Shown here: positions 1-9,582 of the stretch, piece after piece
Numbering within the stretch: the first letter of the stretch is position 1
Layout of the letters: every line of letters begins with the position of its first letter
Assembly: GCF_006476605.1 (NCBI RefSeq)
Contig: NZ_ML636803.1
Span: 124,001-188,000 of the forward strand
DNA length: 64,000 bases
Direction: 5' to 3'
DNA from: Brucella gallinifaecis
GTDB lineage: Bacteria; Pseudomonadota; Alphaproteobacteria; Rhizobiales; Rhizobiaceae
The notes under the pieces: model-generated
The model's database searches: none
Seen by the model: only the letters and a program-made list of their open reading frames with translations
What the model was told of the DNA's origin: nothing
Program-made: the position numbers and the translations under genes

Positions 1-1
1 T

Positions 2-295
2 CTGGCTAATGAGGTGCTGTTTGGCAAGCTCAAGCATGGCGGAACGGTTCGGGTTGATGTTATCACGAAGGAAGACGGCAAGACTGATCTTGTTCTTGAG
101 AGCGTTTCCGACAAGCCGGTAACGCCAAAAAAGGACATTCCTGTTGAAAAGAAACAGCCTGTACGCAAGAAGGCAGCGCCAAGGAAAGCTGTGAAGGAGA
201 AGGTTCTGGCGGATGAGGATGAAATCCTGCCAAAGCCTGTGGCCGAGGTTGGTTCGATTAAGTCGTCTGTTCCCAAGGTTCCACGCAAGAAATAA
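2..295 (+). CDS. clpA: ATP-dependent Clp protease ATP-binding subunit ClpA, C-terminal end (partial)
   Basis: The gene enters from the left edge, so only its last 97 codons are present. The first residues, LANEVLFGKLKHGG, match the end of the ClpA D2 AAA+ small domain. They are followed by a Lys/Pro/Glu-rich tail of about 70 residues that looks disordered. ClpA is a hexameric unfoldase that feeds substrates, including N-end-rule substrates delivered by ClpS, into ClpP. The charged tail extends past the conserved core, as is common in Rhizobiales ClpA. The start and any upstream clpS lie outside the window. A strong terminator follows directly. Confidence 0.85.
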   Translation: MANEVLFGKLKHGGTVRVDVITKEDGKTDLVLESVSDKPVTPKKDIPVEKKQPVRKKAAPRKAVKEKVLADEDEILPKPVAEVGSIKSSVPKVPRKK

Positions 296-302
296 GAACT
301 GT

Positions 303-334
303 AAAAGGCCCTTTGAACAAAGGGCCTTTTTCGT
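303..334 (+). terminator. Rho-independent terminator after clpA
   Basis: A near-perfect hairpin (AAAGGCCCTTTG, AA loop, CAAAGGGCCTTT) runs into a T-run eight bases after the clpA stop. It separates clpA from azlC. Confidence 0.9.
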
Positions 335-370
335 AGTGCAAGTTTTAGCGCAAATGGCGTATTTTCAACC

Positions 371-1132
371 ATGCCTATGAGTCGTTCTTCCAATTCTGCA
401 TTTCATCCCGATGAGCAATCCAGTCATCTGCGCTGGTTTTTTCGTGGTACTCGGCGCATCGTGAGTGTACCTGCTATTTTGCTGATGAGTTCGTTTGTCG
501 GCCTTTCAGGGCTGGCAATCGAAAGTGGCATAACAGTCGGGCAGGCGGTGTTTATGACACTCACCATCTGGGCTTTGCCTGCAAAGGTGGTGCTTATTGG
601 CGCGATCAGCGCCGGAGCCTCAATTCCAGCTGCGGCTTTGGCGGTTGGGTTGTCATCAGTGCGCCTGATGCCGATGGTGGTCGCACTTTTGCCGGAACTC
701 AAAGGCCCAAAGACGCGCAAGCTGACGCTTGCAGCCCTTTGTCATTTTGTAGCTGTGACTGCCTGGGTCATGGCGATGGAAGAGTTGCGTAACGTGCCGC
801 GCAATATGCGGACCAGCTATTTTGCCGGTATAGGCACCGTTCTGGTTGGAACCAATGCGATTGTCGTCGCTTTGGTTTACCTGCTCTCGGCATCTTTTCC
901 GCCCGTGGTGTTTGCAGCACTTTTCATGCTCACGCCAATGTATTTTCTGACGTCGCTCTGGCGTTCTGCGCGTGAACGGGCCGGGCAGGTTGCGATGATT
1001 TCCGGCATTGTCCTGCTTCCGGTCTTTCACCAGTTTGCGCCAGGCTACGATCTGCTGATGACTGGTGTTGTGGGGGGCTTGATTTCATTCGCCGTCCACC
1101 GTGCAGGCAAGATGAAGGAGGCTGCCCAATGA
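371..1132 (+). CDS. azlC: AzlC family branched-chain amino acid exporter, large subunit
   Basis: This 253-residue protein is very hydrophobic, with about seven or eight membrane helices. It has the AzlC pattern of an early Gly/Ala-rich helix and an RLMPM-type segment after the third helix (about residue 100). AzlC and the small AzlD form an inner-membrane exporter for branched-chain and some other amino acids. Its stop overlaps the azlD start by four bases (ATGA), which suggests translational coupling. The ATG at 371 lies upstream of the first helix and leaves a charged cytoplasmic N-terminus; an in-frame ATG at 377 is possible. The substrate cannot be told from sequence. Confidence 0.9.
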   Translation: MPMSRSSNSAFHPDEQSSHLRWFFRGTRRIVSVPAILLMSSFVGLSGLAIESGITVGQAVFMTLTIWALPAKVVLIGAISAGASIPAAALAVGLSSVRLMPMVVALLPELKGPKTRKLTLAALCHFVAVTAWVMAMEELRNVPRNMRTSYFAGIGTVLVGTNAIVVALVYLLSASFPPVVFAALFMLTPMYFLTSLWRSARERAGQVAMISGIVLLPVFHQFAPGYDLLMTGVVGGLISFAVHRAGKMKEAAQ

Positions 1133-1476
1133 ACTGGGACAGTTATTCTGACTGGTGGTGGCCGTTTATATTCATTCTGCTTGCTGGAGCGCTTCCGACA
1201 TATCTTTTCCGCGTCATGGGCGTGATCATCGGTGGCCGGATAAGCGAGGATTCTGAAGCGCTTGTATTTGTGCGCTGCGTTGCAACAGCACTGGTTGCGG
1301 GTGTTGTTGCGCAACTTATTCTCTATCCGAACGGGGAGCTTGCAAACTCCCCGATGTGGTTGCGTGTTGGAGCAGCAGCGGCTGGCTTTGCTGCCTATCT
1401 GATTGCCGGTAAGCGTTTGCTCGTCGGCATCATGGTCACTGAAATATTGATAATAATTGGTCTTTTAAGCTTATAA
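1129..1476 (+). CDS. azlD: AzlD family small subunit of branched-chain amino acid exporter
   Basis: A 115-residue protein with four predicted membrane segments and the typical AzlD start, where a helix is followed by a LPTYLFRVMG-like motif. It is the obligate partner of AzlC, encoded with a 4-bp overlap and preceded by an AAGGAGG Shine-Dalgarno sequence inside azlC. The length is normal for the family. The gene converges on the HIT gene with only a 12-base gap and no obvious terminator hairpin between them. Confidence 0.9.
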   Translation: MNWDSYSDWWWPFIFILLAGALPTYLFRVMGVIIGGRISEDSEALVFVRCVATALVAGVVAQLILYPNGELANSPMWLRVGAAAAGFAAYLIAGKRLLVGIMVTEILIIIGLLSL

Positions 1477-1488
1477 AGCTATTTCTTA

Positions 1489-1911
1489 TCAAAGTGATGC
1501 ACGTATTTTTTCAGCATTTGCTGTAAGAATGGCCGGGTCTTCCATTTTTCCGCTATGCGGTTTCAGTTCGATGCCTTCAAAGCGCGGAATGACGTGGAAA
1601 TGCAGGTGGTAAACCGTCTGTCCGGCAGCAGGCTCATTGAACTGAACGACCGTAACACCATCGGCATTGAAAGCTTTTTTCACGGCATTTGCGATCTTCT
1701 GTACGGCTTTGATGGCTTCGGCGAGAGCTTCCGGCTTTGCATCAAGCAGATTGCGCGATGGCGCTTTGGGGACGACCAGCGTGTGGCCGGTTCCTTGCGG
1801 CATGACGTCCATGAATGCCACAACATCATCAGTTTCATAGACGCGCGTTGACGGAATTTCGCCGCGCAGGATTTTTGCAAAGATGTTGTTGTCATCATAG
1901 GTGGCAGACAT
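1489..1911 (-). CDS. HIT (histidine triad) family nucleotide hydrolase
   Basis: The HIT signature HLHFHVIPR is present at about residues 102-110, with the three histidines at 102, 104 and 106. The middle His is the nucleophile in HINT/Fhit enzymes, which cleave nucleoside phosphoramidates or dinucleoside polyphosphates. The N-terminal part (IFAKILRGEIPS) is the classic HINT start. Length is 140 residues with the ATG at 1911, chosen because GGAG lies just upstream; an in-frame ATG 21 bases earlier has no good ribosome site. The downstream gene azlD converges on it. The cellular substrate is unknown. Confidence 0.92.
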   Translation of the reverse strand: MSATYDDNNIFAKILRGEIPSTRVYETDDVVAFMDVMPQGTGHTLVVPKAPSRNLLDAKPEALAEAIKAVQKIANAVKKAFNADGVTVVQFNEPAAGQTVYHLHFHVIPRFEGIELKPHSGKMEDPAILTANAEKIRASL

Positions 1912-1944
1912 GGTTTTCTCCAGTTCAGTCAATTTGCATGGTAA

Positions 1945-3132
1945 TTATGAGTGTTTGAAAGCTGTGTGCTCTGCAAGTTTTGCATGTATCTGATCGATTT
2001 CCCGACGTTCATGTTCCAGATAATCGCTGACCGCATGGCGAAAGCCCTCATGTGCAATATAATGCGCGGAATGGGTGATGATCGGAACATAGCCGCGAGC
2101 AAGCTTATGTTCACCTTGCGCACCAGCTTCGACAATGCGCAGTTTGTGCTCAATCGCAAAATCGATTGCCTGATGGTAGCAGACTTCGAAATGCAGATAT
2201 GGGTGATCCTCGATGCAGCCCCAGTGACGCCCATAAAGTGTATCACTGCCGATGAAGTTGATTGCACCGGCAATATAGCGGCCATTACGCTTGGCCATGA
2301 CGAGCAGGATGTCCTGCGCCATGCTTTCACCAATCAGCGAGAAAAACTTACGGTTGAGATAGGGGCGGCCCCATTTGCGATTGCCGGTATCCTGATAAAA
2401 TTCAAAAAAATCATCCCATATTGATTCTGTAAGGTCACTGCCCGTCAGCCAATCAATTTCAATGCCTTCTGAAAGCGCATCACGCCGTTCTTTTTTCAGT
2501 GCTTTTCGTTTTCGCGATACAAGCTCATTCAGAAAATCATTATATTCTGAAAAGCCATTGTTTATAAAATGAAACTGTTGATCTGTACGATGCAGAAATC
2601 CGGCTGTTTCAAGCGAGGAAATTTCGCTTAAAGGTGCAAATGTGACATGCGAGGAGGATGCGCCGGTCTGATCGGTCAGTTGCCGCAGACCGGTTGCGAG
2701 CGCTGTCTGAATGGCTTTCGGTTCAAACTCATGATGGTGGAGCAGGCGCGGCCCTGTTGCCGGTGTGAATGGAACAGAGGCTTGAAACTTGGGGTAGTAG
2801 TGTCCGCCTGCACGCTCAAAGGCATCTGCCCAGCCGTGATCGAAAACATATTCACCTTGACTGTGCCCTTTGAGATAATTTGGGACAGCGCCAATCAGAT
2901 AGCCCTTATTATCTTCAAGGCGCAGATAGTGTGGCAGCCAGCCTGTCTGTTGCGAAACCGAGCCGGATTGTTCCAGAGCGAGAAGAAAGGCGCGCGAGAT
3001 AAAGGGATTGTAAGTGTTGCCCTGCCGGGATGTCCCGGCAAGGTGGTTCCATTCGTCTTCCGAAAAATCGCCAATGCTTTGTACGACGCGAAGCGCGAAG
3101 CTTTGTTCAGTTTGCTGCCGGTCTTTACTCAT
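1945..3132 (-). CDS. FemAB-like / GNAT family N-acyltransferase (COG3146, PF04339)
   Basis: A 395-residue cytosolic protein of the family first called peptidogalycan biosynthesis/recognition (COG3146). Recognisable parts are the N-terminal WNHLAG...NPFISRAFL segment, a central KRKALKKERR basic stretch (about residue 210) and the C-terminal YGRHWGC...HFEVCYHQAIDFAI segment, followed by a GAQGEHKLARGY motif. The fold is related to FemAB and GNAT acyltransferases; substrate and pathway are not established. It is the last of three closely spaced - strand genes (RidA, GDPD, this one). Confidence 0.88.
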   Translation of the reverse strand: MSKDRQQTEQSFALRVVQSIGDFSEDEWNHLAGTSRQGNTYNPFISRAFLLALEQSGSVSQQTGWLPHYLRLEDNKGYLIGAVPNYLKGHSQGEYVFDHGWADAFERAGGHYYPKFQASVPFTPATGPRLLHHHEFEPKAIQTALATGLRQLTDQTGASSSHVTFAPLSEISSLETAGFLHRTDQQFHFINNGFSEYNDFLNELVSRKRKALKKERRDALSEGIEIDWLTGSDLTESIWDDFFEFYQDTGNRKWGRPYLNRKFFSLIGESMAQDILLVMAKRNGRYIAGAINFIGSDTLYGRHWGCIEDHPYLHFEVCYHQAIDFAIEHKLRIVEAGAQGEHKLARGYVPIITHSAHYIAHEGFRHAVSDYLEHERREIDQIHAKLAEHTAFKHS

Positions 3133-3160
3133 GGCTTTTCGTTATTCATGGTTTGTCTCT

Positions 3161-3886
3161 TCAGGCGATCAAAGAGCGCGGATCAAAACCCTCGAAGGTG
3201 ATTTGATCCACATTAAGATCGCTATGTTTTTTCAATTCTGGATCGCGCACGGTCCAGCTGATGACCGGAAGGTTAAGCTTTTCACGCACGAAACTGACGA
3301 ACGGGTTTGGCAAATGGTGCACATTGTAAGATACGAAGGAAATCTGATGCGCAAGCATCGAGAAATGGGCTTCAAAATTTTTCATTTGCGTGCCTTCGGC
3401 AGTCAGACCTCCCGGGACTCCGGGAGCTTGACTTGCAAAGAGGCGGACCAGATGGTGGTCGAACGACATGATTGCAACTTCGCCCTTATAGGAGGCGAGT
3501 TCCTTCGCAACCGCAGCGACGAGACCGTCATCGCGGCCTTCAATGCCCTTCAGTTCGATCACGACCGGCACTCGCCCGGCAACCAGATTGAGTGTTTCAC
3601 GCAATGAGGGTGCATGGTCATCTGTACCGCCGATACGCAGTGCAGTTGCTTCTGCAAGTGTCAGATCGCTGATACGCCCTTTTTGACCTGTGAGGCGCTC
3701 AAGGTCGTCGTCATGGAAAACGATTACGCCGCCGTCTTTGGTCAGGTGCACATCGCACTCGATCGCAAAGCCTGCTTTTGCAGCCGCATCAAAAGCGGAA
3801 AGGGTATTTTCCCAGCGCTTGTTGTTGAGGTCGTGGAGGCCACGATGCGCAATCGGCTGTTTTCTGAGCCAGTCGGGTGATGACAT
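3161..3886 (-). CDS. Glycerophosphodiester phosphodiesterase family protein
   Basis: A 241-residue GDPD/UgpQ-type TIM barrel. The sequence shows AHRG (His14, Arg15), the ENT motif near residue 26, ECDVHLTKDG with its acidic metal ligands, and FHDD. These are the catalytic and metal-binding features of the family, which hydrolyses glycerophosphodiesters to glycerol-3-phosphate and an alcohol. There is no signal peptide, so it is cytosolic. Its ATG overlaps the last base of the upstream ridA-like stop codon (TAATG), which points to coupled translation. The exact substrate is inferred from the family. Confidence 0.93.
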   Translation of the reverse strand: MSSPDWLRKQPIAHRGLHDLNNKRWENTLSAFDAAAKAGFAIECDVHLTKDGGVIVFHDDDLERLTGQKGRISDLTLAEATALRIGGTDDHAPSLRETLNLVAGRVPVVIELKGIEGRDDGLVAAVAKELASYKGEVAIMSFDHHLVRLFASQAPGVPGGLTAEGTQMKNFEAHFSMLAHQISFVSYNVHHLPNPFVSFVREKLNLPVISWTVRDPELKKHSDLNVDQITFEGFDPRSLIA

Positions 3887-4350
3887 TATGCAACCTCGAT
3901 GATGGCTTCAATCTCAACCGGTGCATTGAGCGGCAGGCTTGCGACGCCTACAGCCGAACGAGCATGTTTTCCTGCCTCTCCGAGGACGGCAACAAGCAGA
4001 TCAGATGCACCATTGGCAACCAGATGCTGCTCAACGAAATCGGCGCTTGAGGAAACGAATACAGTAATTTTTACGACACGTCTGATTTTGTTCAGATCGC
4101 CGAGAGCAGCTTTTGCTTGCGCAAGAATGTTGACTGCGCAGGCACGTGCAGCGGCCTGACCATGTGCAACGGTGAGTGCATCGCCGATTTGTCCGGTATG
4201 AACGAGTTTGCCATTTTCCAGCGGCAACTGGCCTGAGGTAAGCAGCAGCGAACCCGTTTGTGCGAAAGGTACATAGTTCGCAGCCGGCGCTGCAGCTTCC
4301 GGCAAAGATATACCCAGATTTTTAAGGCGGCTGTCGATGGTGTCGGTCAT
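3886..4350 (-). CDS. RidA (YjgF/YER057c/UK114) family protein
   Basis: A 154-residue Rid-superfamily protein. It has the family core TSGQLP...GQIG and a C-terminal KHARSAVGVASLPLNAPVEIEA segment, in which the Arg corresponds to the residue that RidA uses to hydrolyse reactive enamine/imine intermediates. It is longer than canonical RidA (about 130 residues) because of an N-terminal extension, typical of the YjgF-like subgroup linked to other hydrolases. It is the first gene of a - strand operon with the GDPD gene and the FemAB-like gene. Deaminase activity is likely but not certain. Confidence 0.9.
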   Translation of the reverse strand: MTDTIDSRLKNLGISLPEAAAPAANYVPFAQTGSLLLTSGQLPLENGKLVHTGQIGDALTVAHGQAAARACAVNILAQAKAALGDLNKIRRVVKITVFVSSSADFVEQHLVANGASDLLVAVLGEAGKHARSAVGVASLPLNAPVEIEAIIEVA

Positions 4351-4493
4351 TCCATTAATCCTTGCTAACTTAATGCCTTGAGCTTCCCTTTTACAGAGAG
4401 AATCGGTGAAGCTTTTGGGGAGGGTGCGTTTTTTGCCTCGCTTCCGCCATGACTTATTTTATCATGCTCCTCAACATATCGGGAGATTCATAT

Positions 4494-5324
4494 ATGCATT
4501 TTTTGAGAATGGCATTTGCGGCGTCCGGAGCAGCAATTTGTGTTTGGGGTGGTGTAGCCAGTGCTGCATCGGCTGTGGCTCTGGTTCCGCATCGTGCTGT
4601 GTATGATCTCACATTGGATCGCGCGGATGAAAAATCCGGGATTAGCGGTCTGAAAGGGCGTATGGTCTATGAGTTTAATGGCTCAGCTTGCGAAGGATAC
4701 ACAACGAATTTCCGTTTTGTGACACGCATCGATATGGATGAGCAGCCGCAGCGCGTAACAGATCAGCAGACCACGACCTTTGAAAGCGGTGATGGAAAAG
4801 ACTTCCGCTTTTCCAACAAGACTTTTGTTGACAAGGAGCTGGTCAAGGAAGTGCGTGGCGATGCTACGGTCGAAGATGGCAAGACCATGGTAGCGCTTTC
4901 CAAGCCGAAAGAAGACACGCTGGATCTCAAGGCAACGCAATTTCCCACGAGGCATATGGAAGAACTGATTGCCAAAGCTGTCGCTGGCGAAAAATTCTAC
5001 CAGACATCGCTTTATGACGCTTCTGAAGATGCTGACCGTGTTGTCGCGACGACTGTCGTTGTTGGCATGGAGCAGGAAGCCAAAGGCGATGAAACAAAGG
5101 CTATGGGCAAATTCACCAAGGATAAGATCTGGCCTGTTACAATTTCCTATTTCGATGACAAGGAAAAGCAGGATAGCCTTCCAATCTACCGCATCAATTT
5201 CAAGCTTTATAAAAACGGTATTACACGTGATCTGACTATGGATTACGGTGATTTCTCCATGCACGGAAAGCTGGTTAAGCTGGATGTCTATGATGAGAAG
5301 ACTTCGCAAGCCGATTGCAAGTGA
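4494..5324 (+). CDS. eipB: Cell envelope integrity protein EipB (DUF1849 family)
   Basis: A periplasmic protein of 276 residues. The N-terminal segment MHFLRMAFAASGAAIC...ASA looks like a Sec signal peptide cleaved near residue 25. Two cysteines stand at positions 66 (SACEGYT) and 275 (second from the C-terminus). In Brucella EipB these form a disulfide that closes a beta-spiral, and the spacing here is equivalent. EipB is needed for envelope integrity in Brucella. The ATG at 4494 was chosen because GGGAG lies eight bases upstream; an in-frame ATG 45 bases earlier would add residues before the signal peptide. Confidence 0.92.
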   Translation: MHFLRMAFAASGAAICVWGGVASAASAVALVPHRAVYDLTLDRADEKSGISGLKGRMVYEFNGSACEGYTTNFRFVTRIDMDEQPQRVTDQQTTTFESGDGKDFRFSNKTFVDKELVKEVRGDATVEDGKTMVALSKPKEDTLDLKATQFPTRHMEELIAKAVAGEKFYQTSLYDASEDADRVVATTVVVGMEQEAKGDETKAMGKFTKDKIWPVTISYFDDKEKQDSLPIYRINFKLYKNGITRDLTMDYGDFSMHGKLVKLDVYDEKTSQADCK

Positions 5325-5507
5325 GATATTTGCCAAAGCATTGCAGGTTATAATTAGCGCAAGGCTTGCATTTATTGGCGTGTTGGTTTAACAGCGCGAC
5401 TATTCCACACACGGGATTGGGCTTTGCAGGGAGAAATCCTGCCTCAGCCTCCGGTGGCGATTAATCGCCTCAGCCCGTGGAGGTTCAACCGGAAAAGGAA
5501 AATACCG

Positions 5508-6278
5508 ATGGCATTGCCTGAATTCAGCATGCGTCAGCTTTTGGAAGCTGGTGTTCACTTTGGTCACCAGACTCATCGCTGGAACCCAAAGATGGCTCCA
5601 TACATCTATGGCGACCGCAACAATATCCACATTCTCGATCTGTCCCAGACCGTTCCTCTGCTGCACAATGCACTGAAAGTTGTTTCAGATACTGTTGCTC
5701 GCGGTGGTCGTGTTCTGTTCGTTGGCACCAAGCGTCAGGCTTCGGACATTATTGCTGATGCAGCCGCCCGTTCGGCTCAGTATTATGTCAATGCACGCTG
5801 GCTTGGCGGCATGATGACCAACTGGAAGACAATTTCGAACTCGATCCAGCGTCTGCGTAAGCTTGATGAAATTCTTGCAAATGATGCTGTGGGCTATTCG
5901 AAGAAAGAACGTTTGAATCTCGAACGCGAACGCGAAAAACTTGATCGTGCTCTTGGCGGCATCAAGGATATGGGCTCGGTTCCTGACCTTATGTTCATTG
6001 TTGATACCAACAAGGAATCAATTGCTATTCAGGAAGCCAAGCGTCTTGGCATTCCAGTTGTTGCAATTATCGATTCGAACTGCGATCCAGACCAGATCGA
6101 TTACCCAATTCCGGGCAATGACGATGCTGCACGCGCTATCTCGCTTTATTGCGATCTGGTTGCCCGTGCTGCCCTCGACGGCATTGCACGTCAGCAGGGT
6201 GCTATGGGCATCGACGTTGGTGCTCAGGTTGAAGCTCCTGTTGAGCCTGCGCTCGAAGCTCCAGCAGCAAGCGCATAA
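5508..6278 (+). CDS. rpsB: 30S ribosomal protein S2
   Basis: A 256-residue S2 protein. It has the hallmark [15 protein letters not shown] start, the LFVGTKRQA segment and the [12 protein letters not shown] block. S2 bridges the head and body of the 30S subunit and binds S1. The ATG at 5508 follows GGAAAAGGAAAATACC and gives the standard N-terminus ([15 protein letters not shown]). The Ala/Glu/Pro-rich C-terminal tail is typical of alphaproteobacteria. It is followed by tsf, as in most bacteria, with a 130-base gap containing two hairpins. Confidence 0.98.
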   Translation: MALPEFSMRQLLEAGVHFGHQTHRWNPKMAPYIYGDRNNIHILDLSQTVPLLHNALKVVSDTVARGGRVLFVGTKRQASDIIADAAARSAQYYVNARWLGGMMTNWKTISNSIQRLRKLDEILANDAVGYSKKERLNLEREREKLDRALGGIKDMGSVPDLMFIVDTNKESIAIQEAKRLGIPVVAIIDSNCDPDQIDYPIPGNDDAARAISLYCDLVARAALDGIARQQGAMGIDVGAQVEAPVEPALEAPAASA

Positions 6279-6299
6279 TCAGCGCCCATGAATTTCATC

Positions 6300-6388
6300 C
6301 ATCCGTCACATGACGGGTGGATAACTTCATTCGTTTCGATGCAGTCAGCATCGGTTAAAAGTTGGCACACCCATCCGGTGTGCCTTCG
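6300..6388 (+). promoter_or_regulatory. Two hairpins in the rpsB-tsf intergenic region
   Basis: A CCGTCA/TGACGG hairpin at 6303-6317 and a GGCACACC/GGTGTGCC hairpin at 6364-6384 lie between rpsB and tsf. The second is followed by TTCGCTTT and looks like a weak terminator or attenuator that could set the S2:EF-Ts ratio. Function is inferred from shape only. Confidence 0.45.
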
Positions 6389-6408
6389 CTTTCATGAAAG
6401 GCGACACA

Positions 6409-7326
6409 ATGAGCATTTCCGCATCACAGGTTAAAGAACTCCGCGAACTGACCGGTGCAGGCATGATGGACTGCAAGGCAGCGCTTGCTGAAACCAACGG
6501 CGACATCGAAGCTGCTGTTGATTATCTGCGCGCCAAGGGTATTGCCAAGGCTGACAAGAAGGCTGGCCGTACGGCTGCTGAAGGTCTGGTTGGCGTTGCT
6601 GCTTCCGGCAACAAGGCTGTTGTTGTTGAAGTCAACTCAGAAACGGACTTTGTTGCACGTAACGATGCGTTCCAGGATCTCGTTCGCAAGATCGCTCAGG
6701 CAGCTCTTTCGACCGACGGTTCGTCTGAAGCTGTTGCTGAAGCAAATATTGACGGCAAGTCAGTCACGCAGGCTGCCAAGGATGCTATTGCAACCATTGG
6801 TGAAAATATCAGCTTCCGCCGCTCGGCAGCTCTTGAAGTCTCCAAGGGTGCGGTTGCTACCTATATTCATAACGGCGTTGCAGATGGCCTTGGCAAGCTT
6901 GGCGTTCTTGTTGCAATTGAAACTGAAGGCAATGCAGAAGCTGCAAGCGCATTCGGTCGTCAGGTTGCGATGCATGTTGCAGCAATCAACCCGCTTGCTC
7001 TGACTGCTGCTGATGTTGATCCGGCTGCTGCTGAACGTGAAAAGGCGATTTTCATTGAGCAGGCTCGTGAATCGGGCAAGCCAGACAATATTATCGAAAA
7101 GATGATCGAAGGTCGTATGCGCAAGTTCTACGAAGAAGTTGTTCTTCTTTCGCAGTCTTTCGTTATCAATCCTGATCTGACTGTTGAAGCTGCTCTCAAG
7201 GAAGCTGAAAAGTCGATTGGCGCACCTGCAAAGATCACTGGCTTTGCGCGTATCGCTCTCGGTGAAGGCATCGAGAAAGAAGAAAGTGACTTCGCTGCTG
7301 AAGTTGCTGCTGCTGCCAAGGGCTAA
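6409..7326 (+). CDS. tsf: Translation elongation factor Ts
   Basis: A 305-residue EF-Ts. The N-terminal UBA-like domain ([18 protein letters not shown]) and the diagnostic [10 protein letters not shown] motif (near residue 80), which contacts EF-Tu, are both intact. EF-Ts releases GDP from EF-Tu. The ATG at 6409 is preceded by GAAAGGCGACACA, and the encoded [11 protein letters not shown] is the usual start; an ATG 15 bases upstream is less likely. The gene lies between rpsB and pyrH in the standard order. Confidence 0.98.
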   Translation: MSISASQVKELRELTGAGMMDCKAALAETNGDIEAAVDYLRAKGIAKADKKAGRTAAEGLVGVAASGNKAVVVEVNSETDFVARNDAFQDLVRKIAQAALSTDGSSEAVAEANIDGKSVTQAAKDAIATIGENISFRRSAALEVSKGAVATYIHNGVADGLGKLGVLVAIETEGNAEAASAFGRQVAMHVAAINPLALTAADVDPAAAEREKAIFIEQARESGKPDNIIEKMIEGRMRKFYEEVVLLSQSFVINPDLTVEAALKEAEKSIGAPAKITGFARIALGEGIEKEESDFAAEVAAAAKG

Positions 7327-7359
7327 TCAGCTTTTCGTTTGAAAAGGCTTTTGATTATG

Positions 7360-7391
7360 AAGGGCATCGCGTGACAACGCGGTGCCCTTCG
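7360..7391. terminator. Hairpin between tsf and pyrH
   Basis: A strong imperfect palindrome (AAGGGCATCGCG, TGACAA loop, CGCGGTGCCCTT) lies 34 bases after the tsf stop. No T-run follows, so it may be a Rho-assisted terminator or an mRNA-stabilising stem rather than a full intrinsic terminator. Confidence 0.5.
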
Positions 7392-7441
7392 TGTATCGCA
7401 ACCATTATTATTCATTGATCATCATCTGCGGAGAGTGCTCC

Positions 7442-8164
7442 ATGTCCGTTAAGTCCGCTTATAAACGCGTTCTTCTGAAAGCCTCAGGCGAGGCGCTGAT
7501 GGGCAATCAGGGGTTTGGCATTGATGTCTCCGTTGCCGACCGTATTGCCAATGACATCAAGCAGGCACGAGCGCTGGGCGTTGAAGTGGGAGTCGTCATC
7601 GGTGGCGGCAATATTTTTCGTGGCGTAGCTGTGGCGTCTAAGGGCGGCGACCGTGTGACGGGCGACCATATGGGCATGCTGGCAACGGTCATCAATTCGC
7701 TTGCGCTACGTACTTCGCTGCACAAGATCGGTGTGGATGCTGTTGTGCTTTCTGCCATAGCAATGCCTGAAATCTGCGAGAGCTTCTCTCAGAGGCAGGC
7801 GACTGCCTATATGGATGAGGGCAAGGTTGTGATTTTTGCAGGTGGTACGGGTAATCCGTTCTTTACAACCGATTCTGCTGCGGCACTGCGTGCGGCGGAG
7901 GTTGGAGCGGATGCCCTTCTGAAGGGTACTCAGGTTGACGGTATTTATACCGCTGATCCTAAAAAAGATCCAACAGCTACACGTTTTGATGTGCTGACCC
8001 ATAAGGAAGTTCTGGATCGGGGACTGGCTGTCATGGATACCACGGCAGTTGCTCTTGCGCGTGAGAACCACATTCCGATAATAGTCTATTCTATCCATGA
8101 AAGCGGCGGTTTGGCCGAAATTCTGCAAGGCAAGGGACGTTGCACGATCGTTTCCGATAATTGA
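7442..8164 (+). CDS. pyrH: UMP kinase
   Basis: A 240-residue bacterial UMP kinase of the amino-acid-kinase fold, unlike eukaryotic UMP/CMP kinases. Visible motifs are KASGEALMG (phosphate binding), GVVIGGGNIFRG and the GTQVDGIYTADPKKDPTA segment of the nucleotide site. It converts UMP to UDP. The ATG at 7442 follows GGAGAGTGCTCC and gives the standard MSVKSAYKRVLLK start. It heads the run pyrH-frr-uppS-cdsA-rseP. Confidence 0.98.
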   Translation: MSVKSAYKRVLLKASGEALMGNQGFGIDVSVADRIANDIKQARALGVEVGVVIGGGNIFRGVAVASKGGDRVTGDHMGMLATVINSLALRTSLHKIGVDAVVLSAIAMPEICESFSQRQATAYMDEGKVVIFAGGTGNPFFTTDSAAALRAAEVGADALLKGTQVDGIYTADPKKDPTATRFDVLTHKEVLDRGLAVMDTTAVALARENHIPIIVYSIHESGGLAEILQGKGRCTIVSDN

Positions 8165-8199
8165 TCAAAGTTCTGGCCAGGCACTGAAGGAGAATTTGC

Positions 8200-8760
8200 A
8201 TGAGCGATGTTTTTGACATCAATGACCTGAAGCGACGCATGGAAGGCGCGATTAATTCCCTTAAGCATGACCTGGGTGGTCTGCGTACGGGCCGCGCTTC
8301 TGCAAGCTTGCTCGAACCAATCACGATTACGGCTTATGGTTCGGAAATGCCGATTAATCAGGTTGCGAATATCACTGTTCCTGAAGCACGCATGTTGTCG
8401 GTTTCTGTATGGGACAAGACGATGGTCGGTGCGGTTGAACGTGCGATTCGCGATTCCGGTCTGGGCCTTAATCCTATTACTGATGGTATGACATTGCGTA
8501 TTCCGCTTCCTGAGCTGAATGAACAGCGCCGTAAAGAGCTGGTCAAGGTCGCCCATCAATATGCTGAGCAGGGCCGCATTGCTGCGCGTCACGTTCGCCG
8601 TGATGGTATGGATACGCTGAAAAAGCTCGAAAAAGACGGTGATATCAGTCAGGATGACAGCCGTGCCTTTTCTGAAAAAGTACAGAAGCTGACTGACGAT
8701 ACCATTGCCGAAATGGACAAGATCGTTTCGGTCAAAGAAGGGGAAATCATGCAGGTTTAG
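8200..8760 (+). CDS. frr: Ribosome recycling factor
   Basis: A 186-residue RRF of normal length, with the two-domain pattern: helix 1 ([18 protein letters not shown]), the LRTGRAS motif, domain II with [27 protein letters not shown], and the C-terminal helical bundle. With EF-G it splits post-termination ribosomes. GAAGGAG lies just upstream of the ATG. It sits 35 bases after pyrH, a near-universal pairing. Confidence 0.98.
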   Translation: MSDVFDINDLKRRMEGAINSLKHDLGGLRTGRASASLLEPITITAYGSEMPINQVANITVPEARMLSVSVWDKTMVGAVERAIRDSGLGLNPITDGMTLRIPLPELNEQRRKELVKVAHQYAEQGRIAARHVRRDGMDTLKKLEKDGDISQDDSRAFSEKVQKLTDDTIAEMDKIVSVKEGEIMQV

Positions 8761-8795
8761 GCCTGACATGATTTTCCATCAAGGGGAGCTTCGAT

Positions 8796-9551
8796 ATGTC
8801 TGATCCGCGCCATATAGCCATTATCATGGATGGTAATGGCCGTTGGGCCAAGGCGCGTGGTTTGCCGCGTAGCGCTGGCCACAGGGCTGGCGTCGAAGCT
8901 TTGCGTGAGACGGTAAGGGGTGCGGGTAATCGTGGCCTTGGTTATCTTACCCTTTTTGCATTTTCTTCGGAAAACTGGTCGCGTCCTTCCGGTGAGGTTG
9001 GCGATCTTATGGGATTGCTGAAGCTTTTCATCCGGCGTGATCTGGCCGAACTTCACCGCAACAATGTGCGGGTGCGCATTATTGGTGAGCGTGAAGGGCT
9101 GGCGTCGGATATTTGCAACTTGCTTGGTGAGGCTGAGTCTTTAACCCGGCACAATAGCGGCCTTAATCTTATTATCGCTTTCAATTACGGCTCGCGTGAC
9201 GAGATTACCCGCGCTGTAAAAAGCCTTGCGCGGGATGTCGCTGCAGGGCTGCTTGATCCATCCTCTATTTCGGCTGATCTGATTTCTGCCAATCTTGATA
9301 CGGCTGGTATTCCTGATCCAGATTTGATCATTCGCACAAGCGGTGAGATGCGATTGTCGAATTTTTTGCTTTGGCAGGCGGCTTATACAGAGTTTCTCTT
9401 TGTGCCGGGGCATTGGCCTGACTTCAAGCCAGCCGATCTGGATGAAGCATATGAAGTTTTCCGCCAGCGTGAAAGACGCTATGGCGGTATAGAAGTGCGT
9501 GAACAACAAGAAGAGTTTGTGTGCCCTTCGACCAATGGTGCAGCTGTGTGA
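8796..9551 (+). CDS. uppS: Isoprenyl transferase (undecaprenyl diphosphate synthase)
   Basis: A 251-residue cis-prenyltransferase. The N-terminal [13 protein letters not shown] holds the catalytic Asp12; [11 protein letters not shown] and the C-terminal [19 protein letters not shown] are the other family signatures. It extends farnesyl diphosphate to C55-PP, the lipid carrier for peptidoglycan and O-antigen. The ATG follows AAGGGGAGCTTCGAT. Its neighbour cdsA is the usual partner in this envelope operon. Confidence 0.97.
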   Translation: MSDPRHIAIIMDGNGRWAKARGLPRSAGHRAGVEALRETVRGAGNRGLGYLTLFAFSSENWSRPSGEVGDLMGLLKLFIRRDLAELHRNNVRVRIIGEREGLASDICNLLGEAESLTRHNSGLNLIIAFNYGSRDEITRAVKSLARDVAAGLLDPSSISADLISANLDTAGIPDPDLIIRTSGEMRLSNFLLWQAAYTEFLFVPGHWPDFKPADLDEAYEVFRQRERRYGGIEVREQQEEFVCPSTNGAAV

Positions 9552-9582
9552 TGCGGCTCGCCCGCTATATCGAAAGGTATCA